DNA of 64,000 nt from Thalassorhabdomicrobium marinisediminis (GCF_003072065.1 NZ_QCYG01000001.1:432794-496793), one strand, 5' to 3'; shown: positions 1 to 9,801, counted from the stretch's first letter. Translations and numbers: made by a program. Notes: generated by a model not told the origin, from the sequence alone.

Positions 1-1257
1 ATCACCGGCGTTGGTGGCACCGGCGTCGTGACCATCGGCGCGGTGCTGGCCATGGCCGCCCATGTGGATGGCAAGGCCGCGGGCATGATGGAAATGGCGG
101 GATTGGCCCAGAAGGGCGGCGCGGTGCATATCCATTGCCGCATCGCCGAACACCCCGACGACATTGCGGCGATCCGCGTGGCGACCGGCGAATGCGATGC
201 GCTTATCGGGGGCGATCTTGTGGTCTCTGCCGGTGCCAAGACGCTGGGGCTGATGTCCACCGGCCGCACCCGAGGCGTGGTCAACAGCCATGAGATCATC
301 ACCGGCGATTTCACCCGCAACACCCATTTCCAGCTCCCCACCGACCAGCTCGAGGTGGCCTTGCAGGCGCGGTTGCAGGACAATCTGGCGCTGTTCGACG
401 CCTCGGACCTTGCCCGCGCGCTGATGGGGGATGCGATTTTCTCGAACATGATGGTGTTCGGGGCGGTCTGGCAGATGGGCGCGCTGCCCGTGTCGCTTGG
501 GGCGATCCACGCAGCGCTCGAGCTCAACGGCACCGCTGTCGCGCGCAACAAACAGGCGTTCGACTATGGCCGTTGGGCTGTGCTGCACCCTGAAGACGCC
601 GCCCGCGTGATCCGCCCCGATGAGATCGCAATGCCGAAAACCGTGGACGAGAAAATCGCCTTCCGCGCAGACCATCTGACCCGCTACCAGAACGCCGCAT
701 ATGCCAAACGCTACACCGATTTCGTCGACACCTTCGACGGGGACCTGCGCGAAGCGGTCGCTTTGGGCTACCATAAACTGCTGTCCTACAAGGACGAATA
801 CGAGGTTGCGAGGCTGCTGGTCGACACCCGCAAACAGGCGCAGGCCGAGTTTGACGGGGATCTGAAACTGACCCACCACCTCGCCCCGCCGCTTTTGGCA
901 CGCAAGGGTCCACGCGGGCGTCCGGCGAAGATCGCCATGCCGCAGATCACCGCAAAGCTCTTCCCGCTTCTGGCGCGGCTCAAGGGGTTGCGCGGCACCG
1001 CTTTTGACCCGTTCGGGCGCACTGAAGAACGGCGCATGGAACGCGGGCTGATCACAGAATATGAAGGCGACATGGCCTTCGTGCGCGACGCTGTGCGCTC
1101 CGACACCCATGAGGCGGCGCTGGCGCTTGCGAAACTCCCGCTCGAGATTCGCGGCTTCGGTCCGGTGAAACAGGCCAACGCAGCGAAGGCTGCGAAACGG
1201 CGCGAGGAATTGCTCGCCACCTTGCGCGCCCCCCAAGGGCGGGCCGCCGCCGAATAG
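1..1257 (+). CDS. Indolepyruvate ferredoxin oxidoreductase, C-terminal part (5' end outside window)
   Basis: The frame is open from base 1, so the gene begins upstream of the window and only about 418 C-terminal residues are seen. The first residues, ITGVGGTGVVTIGAVLAMAA, look like the nucleotide-binding start of the gamma domain of 2-oxoacid:ferredoxin oxidoreductases. The following GMMEMAGLAQKGGAVHIH stretch and the long helical tail fit the single-chain alphaproteobacterial indolepyruvate ferredoxin oxidoreductase. That enzyme oxidatively decarboxylates aryl pyruvates from aromatic amino acid breakdown to aryl-acetyl-CoA in the cytoplasm, with ferredoxin as acceptor. The TPP and 4Fe-4S domains expected upstream cannot be seen. 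The family call is fairly firm; the exact substrate is inferred from the family. Confidence 0.85.
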   Translation: MTGVGGTGVVTIGAVLAMAAHVDGKAAGMMEMAGLAQKGGAVHIHCRIAEHPDDIAAIRVATGECDALIGGDLVVSAGAKTLGLMSTGRTRGVVNSHEIITGDFTRNTHFQLPTDQLEVALQARLQDNLALFDASDLARALMGDAIFSNMMVFGAVWQMGALPVSLGAIHAALELNGTAVARNKQAFDYGRWAVLHPEDAARVIRPDEIAMPKTVDEKIAFRADHLTRYQNAAYAKRYTDFVDTFDGDLREAVALGYHKLLSYKDEYEVARLLVDTRKQAQAEFDGDLKLTHHLAPPLLARKGPRGRPAKIAMPQITAKLFPLLARLKGLRGTAFDPFGRTEERRMERGLITEYEGDMAFVRDAVRSDTHEAALALAKLPLEIRGFGPVKQANAAKAAKRREELLATLRAPQGRAAAE

Positions 1258-1352
1258 CCCCGAGATAGCGCCAGAGATCGGCACGGTCGCGTATGGATTT
1301 CCCGCGCAAAGCGCCCTATGCCTGTGCCGAACAGCAAGCAGAAAGGCATGTG

Positions 1353-2162
1353 ATGGCAGTAGGGATTTTCGACAGCGGTCTGGGGGGATTGACGGTGCTG
1401 GACGCGGTGCAAAAGCGCCTGCCGGACGTGCCCTTCATCTATTACGCAGACAGCGCCCACGCGCCATACGGGGTGCGCACGGCCGATGACATCTATGAGC
1501 TGACGACAGCCGCCACCCAGAAGCTGTTCGACGCGGGCTGCGATCTGGTGATCCTCGCCTGCAACACGGCCTCGGCGGCCGCCCTGCGCCGGATGCAGGA
1601 AGGTTGGGTCCCCGAGGGCAAGCGCGTTCTGGGCGTTTTCGTGCCGTTGATCGAGGCGCTGACCGAGCGGGACTGGGGCGACAATTCCCCCCCACGCGAG
1701 GTGGGCACCAAACACGTGGCGCTTTTCGCCACGCCCGCCACGGTCTCGAGCCGCGCCTTCCAGCGGGAACTGGCGTTCCGTGCGGTGGGCGTTGACGTGG
1801 AAGCGCAGGCCTGCGGCGGCGTGGTCGATGCCATCGAAGAGGGGGACATGATCCTGGCCGAAGCGCTGGTGAACTCCCATGTCGAGGCGCTCAAGCGCAA
1901 GATGCCGAACCCCGATGCCGCCGTGCTGGGCTGCACCCATTACCCATTGCTTGAAAACGAATTCCAGACGGCTTTGGGGCCAGATGTAAAGGTGTTCAGC
2001 CAAGCCGATCTGGTGGCCGAGAGCCTCGCGCATTACCTCGACCGGCGCCCCGAGATGGTCGGCGGAGGAGAGGCTGCGTTCCTGACCTCGGGCGACCCGA
2101 AAAAGGTCAGTGACCGGGCGACCCAGTTCCTGCGACGACAGATCACATTCCAGGCCGACTGA
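1353..2162 (+). CDS. murI: Glutamate racemase
   Basis: Cytoplasmic, cofactor-independent racemase that converts L- to D-glutamate for peptidoglycan. The 269-residue product is of normal family length. It starts [16 protein letters not shown], with the Asp7-Ser8 substrate-binding pair, and carries both catalytic cysteines in their usual contexts: Cys70 in LACNTAS and Cys194 in LGCTHYPLL. The start at 1353 is chosen because the conserved N-terminus begins there and GAAAGG lies 6 nt upstream. An in-frame start at 1293 would add 20 unconserved residues. It sits between the oxidoreductase gene and argC on the same strand. Confidence 0.96.
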   Translation: MAVGIFDSGLGGLTVLDAVQKRLPDVPFIYYADSAHAPYGVRTADDIYELTTAATQKLFDAGCDLVILACNTASAAALRRMQEGWVPEGKRVLGVFVPLIEALTERDWGDNSPPREVGTKHVALFATPATVSSRAFQRELAFRAVGVDVEAQACGGVVDAIEEGDMILAEALVNSHVEALKRKMPNPDAAVLGCTHYPLLENEFQTALGPDVKVFSQADLVAESLAHYLDRRPEMVGGGEAAFLTSGDPKKVSDRATQFLRRQITFQAD

Positions 2163-2215
2163 AGACCCGCTAAGACATAACATGGAGCGCGACATTTGCG
2201 CGCGAAGGATTTGAT

Positions 2216-3244
2216 ATGACGTATAAAATCGCCATTCTGGGGGCGTCGGGCTATACCGGGGCCGAGCTTGTGCGGCTGATCGCGTCGCACCCGTCGATCG
2301 AGATTGCGGCGCTGTCGGGGAACTCTAAGGCGGGCCAGAGCATGGCGCAGGTCTTTCCGCATCTGCGCCACCTTGATCTGCCGACCCTCACCACCATCGA
2401 GGATGTGGATTTCGCCGGCATCGATTTGGCTTTCTGCGCGCTGCCACACAAGACCAGCCAAGAGGTGATCGCCAAACTGCCGCGGGACCTCAAGATCGTC
2501 GATCTGAGTGCCGATTTCCGGCTACGCGATCCGCAGGCCTACAAGACGTGGTACGGCAACGATCACGCCGCCCCGGAGCTGCAGGAAGAGGCGGTCTACG
2601 GCCTCACCGAGTTCTACCGCGACGAAATTGCCAAGGCGCGACTGGTGGCAGGCACCGGTTGCAACGCGGCCACCGGGCAATTCGCCCTGCGGCCGTTGAT
2701 TTCGGCCGGGGTGATTAATCTGGACGAGATCATCATGGACCTCAAATGCGCGGTTTCTGGGGCCGGCCGGTCGCTGAAGGAAAACCTGCTGCACGCGGAA
2801 TTGTCCGAAGGGGCCCACGCCTATGCGGTCGGTGGCACCCACCGGCATCTGGGCGAGTTCGATCAGGAGTTCTCCGCTTTGGCCGGACGGCCCGTGCAGG
2901 TCCAGTTCACGCCACATCTGATCCCTGCGAACCGCGGTATTCTGGCGACCACTTACGTGAAGGGCGACCCAAAAGCCATTCATAAGGCTCTGGAAATCCG
3001 CTATGTGAATGAGACGTTCATCGAAGTGCTTCCCATGAACGAGCACCCGTCGATCCGCCATGTGCGCGGCTCGAATTTCTGTCATATCGGCGTTGTCGCG
3101 GACCGGCGCGACGGGCACGCCATCGTGATTGCGGCGCTCGACAATCTGACCAAGGGCTCCAGCGGGCAGGCCTTGCAGAACGCCAACCTGATGTTGGGAC
3201 TGCCGGAAACCGAAGGGCTGATGATGGCCCCGTTGTTCCCGTAA
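2216..3244 (+). CDS. argC: N-acetyl-gamma-glutamyl-phosphate reductase
   Basis: Third enzyme of arginine synthesis; reduces N-acetyl-glutamyl phosphate to the semialdehyde with NADPH. The 342 residues open with the dinucleotide-binding motif GASGYTG (residues 9-15). The expected catalytic cysteine is Cys149 in AGTGCNAATG, and the active-site histidines are in [10 protein letters not shown] (about 209-211). The segment around the cysteine differs from the textbook NPGCYPT form, but the surrounding fold motifs, length and C-terminal [19 protein letters not shown] are typical. It is followed 18 nt later by ccmE on the same strand. Confidence 0.95.
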   Translation: MTYKIAILGASGYTGAELVRLIASHPSIEIAALSGNSKAGQSMAQVFPHLRHLDLPTLTTIEDVDFAGIDLAFCALPHKTSQEVIAKLPRDLKIVDLSADFRLRDPQAYKTWYGNDHAAPELQEEAVYGLTEFYRDEIAKARLVAGTGCNAATGQFALRPLISAGVINLDEIIMDLKCAVSGAGRSLKENLLHAELSEGAHAYAVGGTHRHLGEFDQEFSALAGRPVQVQFTPHLIPANRGILATTYVKGDPKAIHKALEIRYVNETFIEVLPMNEHPSIRHVRGSNFCHIGVVADRRDGHAIVIAALDNLTKGSSGQALQNANLMLGLPETEGLMMAPLFP

Positions 3245-3262
3245 AGAACGGATGACAAGCTC

Positions 3263-3745
3263 ATGAGATCGCTCAAGAAAACCCGACGCATCCAGATCAT
3301 TTCAATCGCGATTGCCTGTATCGTCGCGATGCTGTCGGTGCTGTGGTTCCTGCCCGACGACTCATTCCAGTTCTTCCGCTCGCCCACGGAGGTGGTCGAC
3401 GCGCCCCCCGCCGAAAGCGAGCTGTTCCGCATCGGCGGCATGGTACAGGCCGGATCAATCCAGCGCGGTCAGGGCACCAAGGTCTCATTCGTTGTCACCG
3501 ATTGCTACAACGCGGTTCCGGTAAGCTACGACGGCATTCTGCCCAGTCTGTTCGAAGAGGGTCAGGGCATGGTCGGGCAGGGACGCTACATCAATGGCAC
3601 CTTTGAAGCTGTTGAAATCCTTGCCAAACATGATGAGACCTACATGCCGGCCGAGGTCGAGAACATGCACGAGCAGCAGAACTTCTGCGAGCCGCAAGAC
3701 GCAGCCAAAACCGACGCAACGGCCGCCCCCGCTACCACCGGTTAA
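3263..3745 (+). CDS. ccmE: Cytochrome c maturation heme chaperone CcmE
   Basis: Periplasm-facing heme chaperone that accepts heme covalently and passes it to CcmF/CcmH for attachment to apocytochrome c. The 160-residue protein has a short basic N-terminus, one membrane anchor (about residues 11-30) and an OB-fold domain. The heme-binding histidine is His123 in LAKHDETYMP, followed by Tyr127, as in the family. The tail after residue 140 is Ala/Thr/Asp rich and variable. It lies upstream of ccmF and ccmH, but is separated from them by a lysin/holin gene pair. Confidence 0.95.
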   Translation: MRSLKKTRRIQIISIAIACIVAMLSVLWFLPDDSFQFFRSPTEVVDAPPAESELFRIGGMVQAGSIQRGQGTKVSFVVTDCYNAVPVSYDGILPSLFEEGQGMVGQGRYINGTFEAVEILAKHDETYMPAEVENMHEQQNFCEPQDAAKTDATAAPATTG

Positions 3746-3805
3746 CCCTGCATCTGCATCCTGCCACGTCATCGGGGACATGCGCCCCGGGATGCTGGGG
3801 GAAAG

Positions 3806-4417
3806 ATGCAGACTGTCGAAGACATTGCCAATGAAATCGTCGCCCGCGAGGGGGGCTTCGTCAACGATCCCGATGACCCGGGCGGGGCCACGAACCACGG
3901 CGTGACGATCCACACCATGCGCCGCCTCGGCCTTGATCTGGACCGCGACGGAGAGGTGACCACCCGCGACGTGCAGCTTCTCACCCGCGCTCAGGCAACG
4001 CGCATTTTCGTGGATCATTATTACCGCAGGCCGCGGATCGACCAATTGCCGGCGCCCGTCCAGCCGTCGGTGTTCGATATGTATGTGAACGCGGGCGCCA
4101 ATGCGGTGCGCATCCTGCAACGGCTGCTGTGCGACATGCGGATCGAGGTTGCGGTGGAGGGCGTGATCGGGCCGCAAACCCGCGCGGCTGCCGCCCAAGG
4201 GATGCAGGCCGCGCCGGATCATTTCGTCGACGCCTACGGGATTGCCCGGCGCAACTACTACTACGCGTTGGCTGACGCGCGCCCGCGCAGCCGCAAATAC
4301 GCAAGACGGCGGGATGGGGGGAAAGGCGGCTGGATCAAACGGGCCGAGGCGTTCATCTCTGAGCGCTACCACCTGACCGAGGCGCAGCATCGCGAAAGGA
4401 CGGCACAATGGGATTGA
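3806..4417 (+). CDS. GH108-type peptidoglycan hydrolase (gene-transfer-agent endolysin type)
   Basis: Predicted muramidase that cuts peptidoglycan during particle release. The 203 residues contain the glycoside hydrolase 108 signature, with catalytic Glu15 in AREGGFVNDPDDPGGATNHG, and a C-terminal helical region of the type found as a peptidoglycan-binding domain (about 95-180, with GVIGPQTRAA). There is no signal peptide, so export would need the holin. Its stop overlaps the holin start by 10 nt. In Rhodobacterales an endolysin and a 3TM holin of these families form the lysis cassette of the gene transfer agent, placed away from the structural cluster. That role is inferred from family and pairing. 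The alternative is a prophage remnant lysin. Confidence 0.88.
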   Translation: MQTVEDIANEIVAREGGFVNDPDDPGGATNHGVTIHTMRRLGLDLDRDGEVTTRDVQLLTRAQATRIFVDHYYRRPRIDQLPAPVQPSVFDMYVNAGANAVRILQRLLCDMRIEVAVEGVIGPQTRAAAAQGMQAAPDHFVDAYGIARRNYYYALADARPRSRKYARRRDGGKGGWIKRAEAFISERYHLTEAQHRERTAQWD

Positions 4418-4983
4418 TCGACCGGATCTTCACCACAATCTTCGGCGGCGGGCGCAACGTGATCGTCGAGACGGCGGAAGTCTTCCGCGAAAACAGCGAG
4501 AAGGGCGCGGCCCGCGATGCGGCTTTGCGCGAACAGGCCCTGCAGCAATACGCGGCGGAGTTCGCCGTTGCCCGCGTGGGCCGGTTCGACCGTCTGATGG
4601 ATGGGCTGAATCGGTTGCCGCGCCCCTTGCTGGCCTTCGGCACCATCGGGCTGTTCGTGGTCGCCATGGTTGATCCGGTGTGGTTCTCTACGCGGATGCA
4701 GGGGATTTCGCTGGTGCCGGACCCTTTGTGGTGGCTCATGGGGGCGATCGTCAGCTTCTACTTCGGCGCACGGCATCAGGCGCACACGCAAGAATTCCAG
4801 CGTTCCATCGCGCAGACATTGGCCCGCGTACCCACGGTGGTCGAGAACACCCGCGCGCTTGAGGCCTTGCGCGCGACCACGCCGCAGATCGCCGACACCG
4901 CGCCCTCGGCCGCGACCACGCAAGCGGCTGTGACGCCGCAGGACAATCCGGCGCTGCAGGACTGGACCGCTGCGCGGCGCTGA
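4408..4983 (+). CDS. Holin of 3TM type (gene-transfer-agent release holin)
   Basis: Small membrane protein (191 residues) expected to open the inner membrane so that the neighbouring endolysin can reach the wall. It has an amphipathic N-terminus (1-20), a charged helical part (25-65), a hydrophobic segment at about 71-90 and another at about 106-121, then a soluble tail ending in low-complexity Ala/Thr sequence. This layout matches the GTA 3TM holin family. Its start overlaps the endolysin stop by 10 nt, so the two are likely translationally coupled. It is followed 84 nt later by ccmF on the same strand. Confidence 0.85.
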   Translation: MGLIDRIFTTIFGGGRNVIVETAEVFRENSEKGAARDAALREQALQQYAAEFAVARVGRFDRLMDGLNRLPRPLLAFGTIGLFVVAMVDPVWFSTRMQGISLVPDPLWWLMGAIVSFYFGARHQAHTQEFQRSIAQTLARVPTVVENTRALEALRATTPQIADTAPSAATTQAAVTPQDNPALQDWTAARR

Positions 4984-5067
4984 CCCTCACGCAGGCGTGA
5001 CGTTTCGCCCCGTGTGCCCGCGCCGGAACCGCTGGTTCACGGGCTCGAGGCGGTTATACTGCGCGAC

Positions 5068-7113
5068 ATGATTGTAGAGCTTGGACATTTCGCATTGATT
5101 CTGGCGGCGCTTGTGGGCGTGGTGCAGATGATCGTGCCCCTTTGGGGCGCCCACAAGGGCTGGCGCGGCTGGATGGCCATGGCGCATCCGGCGGCAACGA
5201 CGCAATTCGCACTGATGGCCTTTAGCTTTCTGGCGCTGACCTATGCCTTTGTGGTCTCGGACTTTTCGGTCCGGCTGGTCTTTGCCAACAGCCATTCCGC
5301 TAAGCCGATGCTTTACAAGATCTCTGGCGTTTGGGGCAATCACGAAGGTTCGATGTTGCTGTGGTTGCTGATCCTGACGCTGTTCGGCGCCTGTGCGGCC
5401 TGGTTCGGTGGCAACCTGCCGCGCAGCCTGCAGGCCCGCGTGCTGGCCGTTCAGGCGGCGGTGAGCGTCGCCTTCTACGCCTTTATCCTTTTCACCTCGA
5501 ACCCGTTTGAACGGCTGGAGTTTCCGCCCTTCGATGGCCGCGACCTCAACCCGCTGTTGCAGGACCCCGGCCTCGCGTTTCACCCGCCGTTTTTGTATCT
5601 GGGCTATGTGGGCCTTTCCATGGCCTTCTCCTTCGCCATCGCCGCCCTGCTTGAAGGGCGGGTCGATGCCGCATGGGGGCGCTGGGTCCGGCCCTGGACG
5701 CTGGCGGCTTGGGTGTTTCTGACCATCGGCATCGCGCTGGGATCGTGGTGGGCCTATTACGAATTGGGCTGGGGCGGCTTCTGGTTCTGGGACCCGGTGG
5801 AGAACGCAAGCTTCATGCCATGGCTTCTGGCGGCGGCGCTGTTGCACTCGGCCATCGTGGTCGAGAAACGCGAAAGCCTGAAAGCCTGGACGATCCTGCT
5901 GGCGATCCTCGCCTTCGGCTTCTCGCTTCTGGGGACGTTTATCGTGCGCTCCGGGGTGCTGACTTCAGTCCATGCGTTCGCCAACGATCCGGAACGGGGG
6001 GTGTTCATCCTCGCCATCCTCGGGGTCTTCGTGGGCGGCGGCTTGCTGCTGTTTGCGTGGCGGGCCACGGCGATGGAGGCCAAGGGCGTCTTCGGCATGG
6101 TCAGCCGCGAGACGGCGCTGGTGACGAACAACGTCCTGTTGGCCGTCTCCTGTTTCGTGGTCTTCGTCGGGACGATCTGGCCGCTGGTGGTCGAACTCGC
6201 TTCGGCCCGGTCCATGTGGCAGGTCGGAGGCTCTCTGATCGAGAATCCGTTCTATACGATGGGGCTGTTCTCAAAGCCTGAACAGGTCTCGGTCGGGCCG
6301 CCGTTCTTCAACGCAGCCTTCACCCCGTTCTTCGTGGCTTTGGCGGTAATCCTTCCCGTGGGCGCGGTGCTGGCGTGGAAACGCGGCAGCCTGCGCCGGG
6401 CCGCAGCGCCGATGCTACCGGTTGCGGGTCTGGCCATCGCCCTTGGCGCGCTGGCCTTCGCTTTGCAAACCGGACGCAGCGCCATGGGGCCTGTGGGCGT
6501 CGTGCTGGGTGTCTGGGTCGTGGGCGGGGCCGCGATGGACCTGTGGCTGCGCACCGGGCGGGGGGCGATGGGCAACCGTCTGTCGCGCCTGCGCCGCCTG
6601 CCGCGCGCCGACTGGGGCAAGTTCACCGCCCATGCGGGCCTTGGCATCACCATTTTCGCCATTGCCGCGCTTATGGCGTGGGAGGATGAGGACATCCGCG
6701 TGGCGCAGGTGGGCGACCGCTGGGATGTGGGCATTCACTCCATTCAGCTCAATTCCGTCGACAACGTTGACGGCCCGAACTATTTCGCCGAGCGGGCCGA
6801 CATGACCGTGTTCCGCAACGGGCGCGAGGTGGGGCACCTCTATCCCGAGAAACGCACCTATCCGGTGGCCGGCATGCCCACGACCGAAGCGGGGATCCGC
6901 AACGGGGTGCTGCGCGATGTCTATGTGGTGCTGGGCGACGCGCAAAGCGCGGGAGGTTGGGCCGTGCGTTCCTACATCAAACCTTTCGCGAACTGGATCT
7001 GGGGCGGCGCGATCCTGATGGCGCTGGGGGGCTTCATCTCGCTCTCCGACCGACGCTTGCGGGTGGCCGCAGGTGCGGCGCGGCGCAAGCCTGAAGGGGT
7101 GCCGGCGGAATGA
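5068..7113 (+). CDS. ccmF: Cytochrome c-type biogenesis protein CcmF (heme lyase subunit)
   Basis: Integral membrane protein that, with CcmH, ligates heme to apocytochrome c. The 681-residue product has many membrane segments and the tryptophan-rich WWD motif, seen as WGGFWFWDPVENASFMPW at about residues 234-251, plus conserved periplasmic histidines and a C-terminal soluble loop ending in a last membrane helix (GGAILMALGGFISL). The start at 5068 (MIVELGHFALILAAL) is preferred over an upstream in-frame start at 5014, because hydrophobic CcmF sequence begins there and the length fits the family. The stop overlaps the ccmH start (ATGA at 7110). Confidence 0.96.
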   Translation: MIVELGHFALILAALVGVVQMIVPLWGAHKGWRGWMAMAHPAATTQFALMAFSFLALTYAFVVSDFSVRLVFANSHSAKPMLYKISGVWGNHEGSMLLWLLILTLFGACAAWFGGNLPRSLQARVLAVQAAVSVAFYAFILFTSNPFERLEFPPFDGRDLNPLLQDPGLAFHPPFLYLGYVGLSMAFSFAIAALLEGRVDAAWGRWVRPWTLAAWVFLTIGIALGSWWAYYELGWGGFWFWDPVENASFMPWLLAAALLHSAIVVEKRESLKAWTILLAILAFGFSLLGTFIVRSGVLTSVHAFANDPERGVFILAILGVFVGGGLLLFAWRATAMEAKGVFGMVSRETALVTNNVLLAVSCFVVFVGTIWPLVVELASARSMWQVGGSLIENPFYTMGLFSKPEQVSVGPPFFNAAFTPFFVALAVILPVGAVLAWKRGSLRRAAAPMLPVAGLAIALGALAFALQTGRSAMGPVGVVLGVWVVGGAAMDLWLRTGRGAMGNRLSRLRRLPRADWGKFTAHAGLGITIFAIAALMAWEDEDIRVAQVGDRWDVGIHSIQLNSVDNVDGPNYFAERADMTVFRNGREVGHLYPEKRTYPVAGMPTTEAGIRNGVLRDVYVVLGDAQSAGGWAVRSYIKPFANWIWGGAILMALGGFISLSDRRLRVAAGAARRKPEGVPAE

Positions 7114-7562
7114 AATGGCTGGTCCTGATCCTGTCCTTGCTGGTCACGCCGACCTTCGCCGTGCAACCGGACGAAATGCTCAACGATCCGGCGCTTGAGG
7201 CGCGGGCCCGCAGCCTTTCCGAAGGCCTGCGCTGCCCGGTCTGCCGCAATGAGAGCATCGACGAGAGCAACGCCGACATCTCGCGCGACCTGCGGCTGCT
7301 CCTGCGGGAGCGGCTGGTGACTGGGGACACCGATGAAGAGGCCGTGCAATATCTGGTGGACCGCTACGGGACCTACATCCTGCTCAAGCCGCGGGTCGAG
7401 GGGGCGAACCTGCTGCTCTGGATCGCGGCCCCGCTGATGCTGATTATTGCCGGTGGCGTGGCCTTTGTCAGCGTGCGCAGCCGCGCAACCGCCGGGGGCG
7501 CCGATCCCCTGAGCGCCGAGGAACAGGCCCGCATTGACGAGATAATGCAGCGCGATCCATAG
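7110..7562 (+). CDS. ccmH: Cytochrome c-type biogenesis protein CcmH/CcmL
   Basis: Membrane-anchored thiol-disulfide protein that keeps the CXXCH cysteines of apocytochrome c reduced for heme ligation. The 150 residues begin with a signal peptide (about 1-18). The redox motif LRCPVCRNESI has Cys42 and Cys45. One membrane helix lies at about 100-122, followed by a short cytoplasmic tail. This is the short, CcmL-like form without a TPR domain. It is translationally coupled to ccmF by an ATGA overlap. No ccmI follows; the next gene is an unrelated hydratase. Confidence 0.94.
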   Translation: MKWLVLILSLLVTPTFAVQPDEMLNDPALEARARSLSEGLRCPVCRNESIDESNADISRDLRLLLRERLVTGDTDEEAVQYLVDRYGTYILLKPRVEGANLLLWIAAPLMLIIAGGVAFVSVRSRATAGGADPLSAEEQARIDEIMQRDP

Positions 7563-7662
7563 CCAAGCAGGTTTATCCGTGGGGGCAAAGTGACGGAGGG
7601 TTCGGGCTTTCGGCCCGGGATCACTGCGATACACTCGGCCGAGACATTGCAAAGGACGCCCC

Positions 7663-8439
7663 ATGGATTACCAAACCATCCGCCTGACCATCGCCGACGA
7701 CGTCGCCACGCTGACGCTGAACCGTCCGCAGGTGAAAAACGCCCTTAACACCCAGATGCGCGGGGAGATCACCGACGCGGTCAAAGCCGCCGAAGGCGCC
7801 GCCCGCGTGCTGATCCTCACCGGCGCAGGCGATGCCTTTTGTTCCGGTCAGGACCTCGCCGATGGGGGCAACGCGGCAAGCCTTGATCTTGAGGCGACCT
7901 TGCGGGACGAATACGTGCCCATGCTCAAGGCGATCTTCGACTGTGCGATCCCGACGATTTCGGCCGTTCAAGGTGTGGCCGCCGGGGCCGGTGCCAACCT
8001 TGCGCTGGCGGCGGATGTGGTGATTGCCGCCGAAGAAGCCGCGTTCATTCAGGCCTTTACCCGCATCGGTCTGATCCCCGACGCCGGCGGCACCTATTGG
8101 CTGCCGCGCCAGATGGGGGCGGCCAAGGCCATGGGGGCGGCGCTCTTCGCGGACAAAATCACCGGACGGCAGGCGGCGGATTGGGGCATGATCTACGAAG
8201 CGGTGCCCGCCGCTGATTTCGAGGCCCATGTGGCCGCTCGAGCCGCCCATTTGGCGCAGGGGCCGACGGCGACCTATGCGCGGGTCAAGGCGGCGATCCG
8301 TGGGTCTTTCGACAATACGCTGGACGGGCAACTCGCCGTGGAAGCCCAGCTTCAGGGGGAATGCGGGCAGACGCGGGACTTTCAGGAAGGGGTGCAGGCC
8401 TTCTTGCAAAAACGCCCCCCGCAGTATGAGGGGCGTTAA
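7663..8439 (+). CDS. Enoyl-CoA hydratase/isomerase family protein (PaaG-like)
   Basis: Crotonase-fold enzyme of 258 residues. The CoA oxyanion-hole stretches are FCSGQDLAD (about 59-67) and GVAAGAGANLALAADVV (104-120). The segment GLIPDAGGTYWLPR with Asp140 resembles the phenylacetate-pathway isomerase PaaG, which converts epoxy-phenylacetyl-CoA to the oxepin form. No other paa genes are in the window, so the substrate cannot be fixed; a general enoyl-CoA hydratase role in fatty acid or amino acid breakdown is equally possible. It stands alone on the plus strand and ends at a bidirectional terminator shared with gltA. Confidence 0.85.
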   Translation: MDYQTIRLTIADDVATLTLNRPQVKNALNTQMRGEITDAVKAAEGAARVLILTGAGDAFCSGQDLADGGNAASLDLEATLRDEYVPMLKAIFDCAIPTISAVQGVAAGAGANLALAADVVIAAEEAAFIQAFTRIGLIPDAGGTYWLPRQMGAAKAMGAALFADKITGRQAADWGMIYEAVPAADFEAHVAARAAHLAQGPTATYARVKAAIRGSFDNTLDGQLAVEAQLQGECGQTRDFQEGVQAFLQKRPPQYEGR

Positions 8440-8463
8440 CATCTGCGCCAAACCACAGGCACG

Positions 8464-8501
8464 AAAAAGCCCCCCGGGATCACTCCCGGGGGGCACTTTT
8501 T
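8464..8501. terminator. Bidirectional intrinsic terminator
   Basis: A perfect 11-bp stem (GCCCCCCGGGA at 8469-8479 with TCCCGGGGGGC at 8484-8494) around a TCAC loop is flanked by AAAAA on the left and TTTTT on the right. It can therefore stop transcription from both sides. It lies exactly between the convergent hydratase gene and gltA. Confidence 0.93.
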
Positions 8502-8508
8502 GCCGCTT

Positions 8509-9801
8509 TTAGCGGTTTTCGATGTCGGTGTAATCGCGCTGCGTCTCACCCATGTAGAGCTGTCGCGGGCGGCCGATTTTCAGCTGCGGATCTGCAAGCT
8601 GTTCTTTCCACTGGGAAATCCAGCCCACGGTGCGGGCCACGGCGAAGATCGGCGTGAACATCGACGTGGGGAAGCCCATCGCTTCGAGGATGATGCCGGA
8701 ATAGAAATCGACGTTCGGGAAGAGCTTCTTTTCCTGGAAATAGGGGTCGGCGACGGCCTGCTTTTCCAGCTCCATCGCGACCTGCAACAGGGGGTTATCC
8801 TCAACCCCCAGAAGTTCGAGCACCTCATCGGCGCTTTCCTTCATCACCGTCGCACGGGGGTCGAAGTTCTTGTAAACGCGGTGGCCGAAGCCCATCAGGC
8901 GGTAATTGTCGTTCTTGTCCTTGGCGCGGGCGATGAACTCGGGGATGCGGTCGACGGTGCCGATTTCCTTGAGCATTTCCAGCGTTGCCTGGTTGGCGCC
9001 CCCGTGGGCCGGCCCCCAAAGGCAGGCGATGCCGGCGGCGATGCAGGCAAAGGGGTTCGCACCGGAGGACGACGCCAGACGCACGGTCGAAGTCGAGGCG
9101 TTTTGCTCGTGATCCGCGTGCAGGGTGAAAATCCGGTCCATGGCGCGGGCAAGGATCGGGTTCACCTCATACTCGGCGGCGGGCACGCTGAAACACATGT
9201 GCAGGAAGTTCGACGCATAATCGAGATCGTTGCGCGGATAGACGAAGGGCTGACCGATGGAATATTTGTAGGCCATCGCCGCAATCGTCGGCATCTTGGC
9301 GATCAGACGGATCGACGCGACCTCGCGCTGGTTTTCGTCGTTGATGTCCGTGCTGTCGTGATAGAAGGCCGACATCGCGCCCACCACGCCGACCATGGTC
9401 GCCATGGGGTGGGCATCGCGACGGAAGCCCCGGAAGAAGTTGTGCATCTGCTCGTGAATCATCGTGTGATTGGTCACGAGGGCTTCGAATTCCTCAAGCT
9501 GTTCGGCTGAGGGCAGATCCCCGTAAAGAAGCGCGTAGCACACCTCAAGGTAGTGGGATTCGCTGGCCAGTTGCTCGATCGGATAGCCGCGGTGCAAAAG
9601 CTCACCCTTGTCGCCGTCGATGAAGGTGATTGTGCTGTCGCAGGCGGCGGTGGACGTGAAACCGGGGTCATATGTGAACACGCCGGCCTGACCATAAAGT
9701 TTGCGAACGTCGATCACCTCGGGCCCTGCGGTTGGGGTCAGGATCGGCAGCTCGTAAGACGTGCCATCAATGGTCAGTGTCGCGGTTCTGGTTTCGGCCA
9801 T
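8509..9801 (-). CDS. gltA: Citrate synthase (type II)
   Basis: Condenses acetyl-CoA and oxaloacetate to citrate at the entry to the TCA cycle. The 430 residues carry the active-site stretches [14 protein letters not shown] and [14 protein letters not shown] and end in the usual C-terminal helices. The start at 9801 ([13 protein letters not shown]) is chosen because AAAGGGAA stands 5-8 nt upstream on the minus strand; an ATG 30 nt further upstream would add ten odd residues. The gene converges on the hydratase gene with a shared terminator. A 7-bp inverted repeat upstream (9869-9889) may be its operator. Confidence 0.97.
   Translation of the reverse strand: MAETRTATLTIDGTSYELPILTPTAGPEVIDVRKLYGQAGVFTYDPGFTSTAACDSTITFIDGDKGELLHRGYPIEQLASESHYLEVCYALLYGDLPSAEQLEEFEALVTNHTMIHEQMHNFFRGFRRDAHPMATMVGVVGAMSAFYHDSTDINDENQREVASIRLIAKMPTIAAMAYKYSIGQPFVYPRNDLDYASNFLHMCFSVPAAEYEVNPILARAMDRIFTLHADHEQNASTSTVRLASSSGANPFACIAAGIACLWGPAHGGANQATLEMLKEIGTVDRIPEFIARAKDKNDNYRLMGFGHRVYKNFDPRATVMKESADEVLELLGVEDNPLLQVAMELEKQAVADPYFQEKKLFPNVDFYSGIILEAMGFPTSMFTPIFAVARTVGWISQWKEQLADPQLKIGRPRQLYMGETQRDYTDIENR

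Noticed and set aside
7663..8439. Firm assignment as phenylacetate pathway paaG
   Set aside because: The motif is similar but no other paa genes are in the window; kept as a general PaaG-like hydratase/isomerase.
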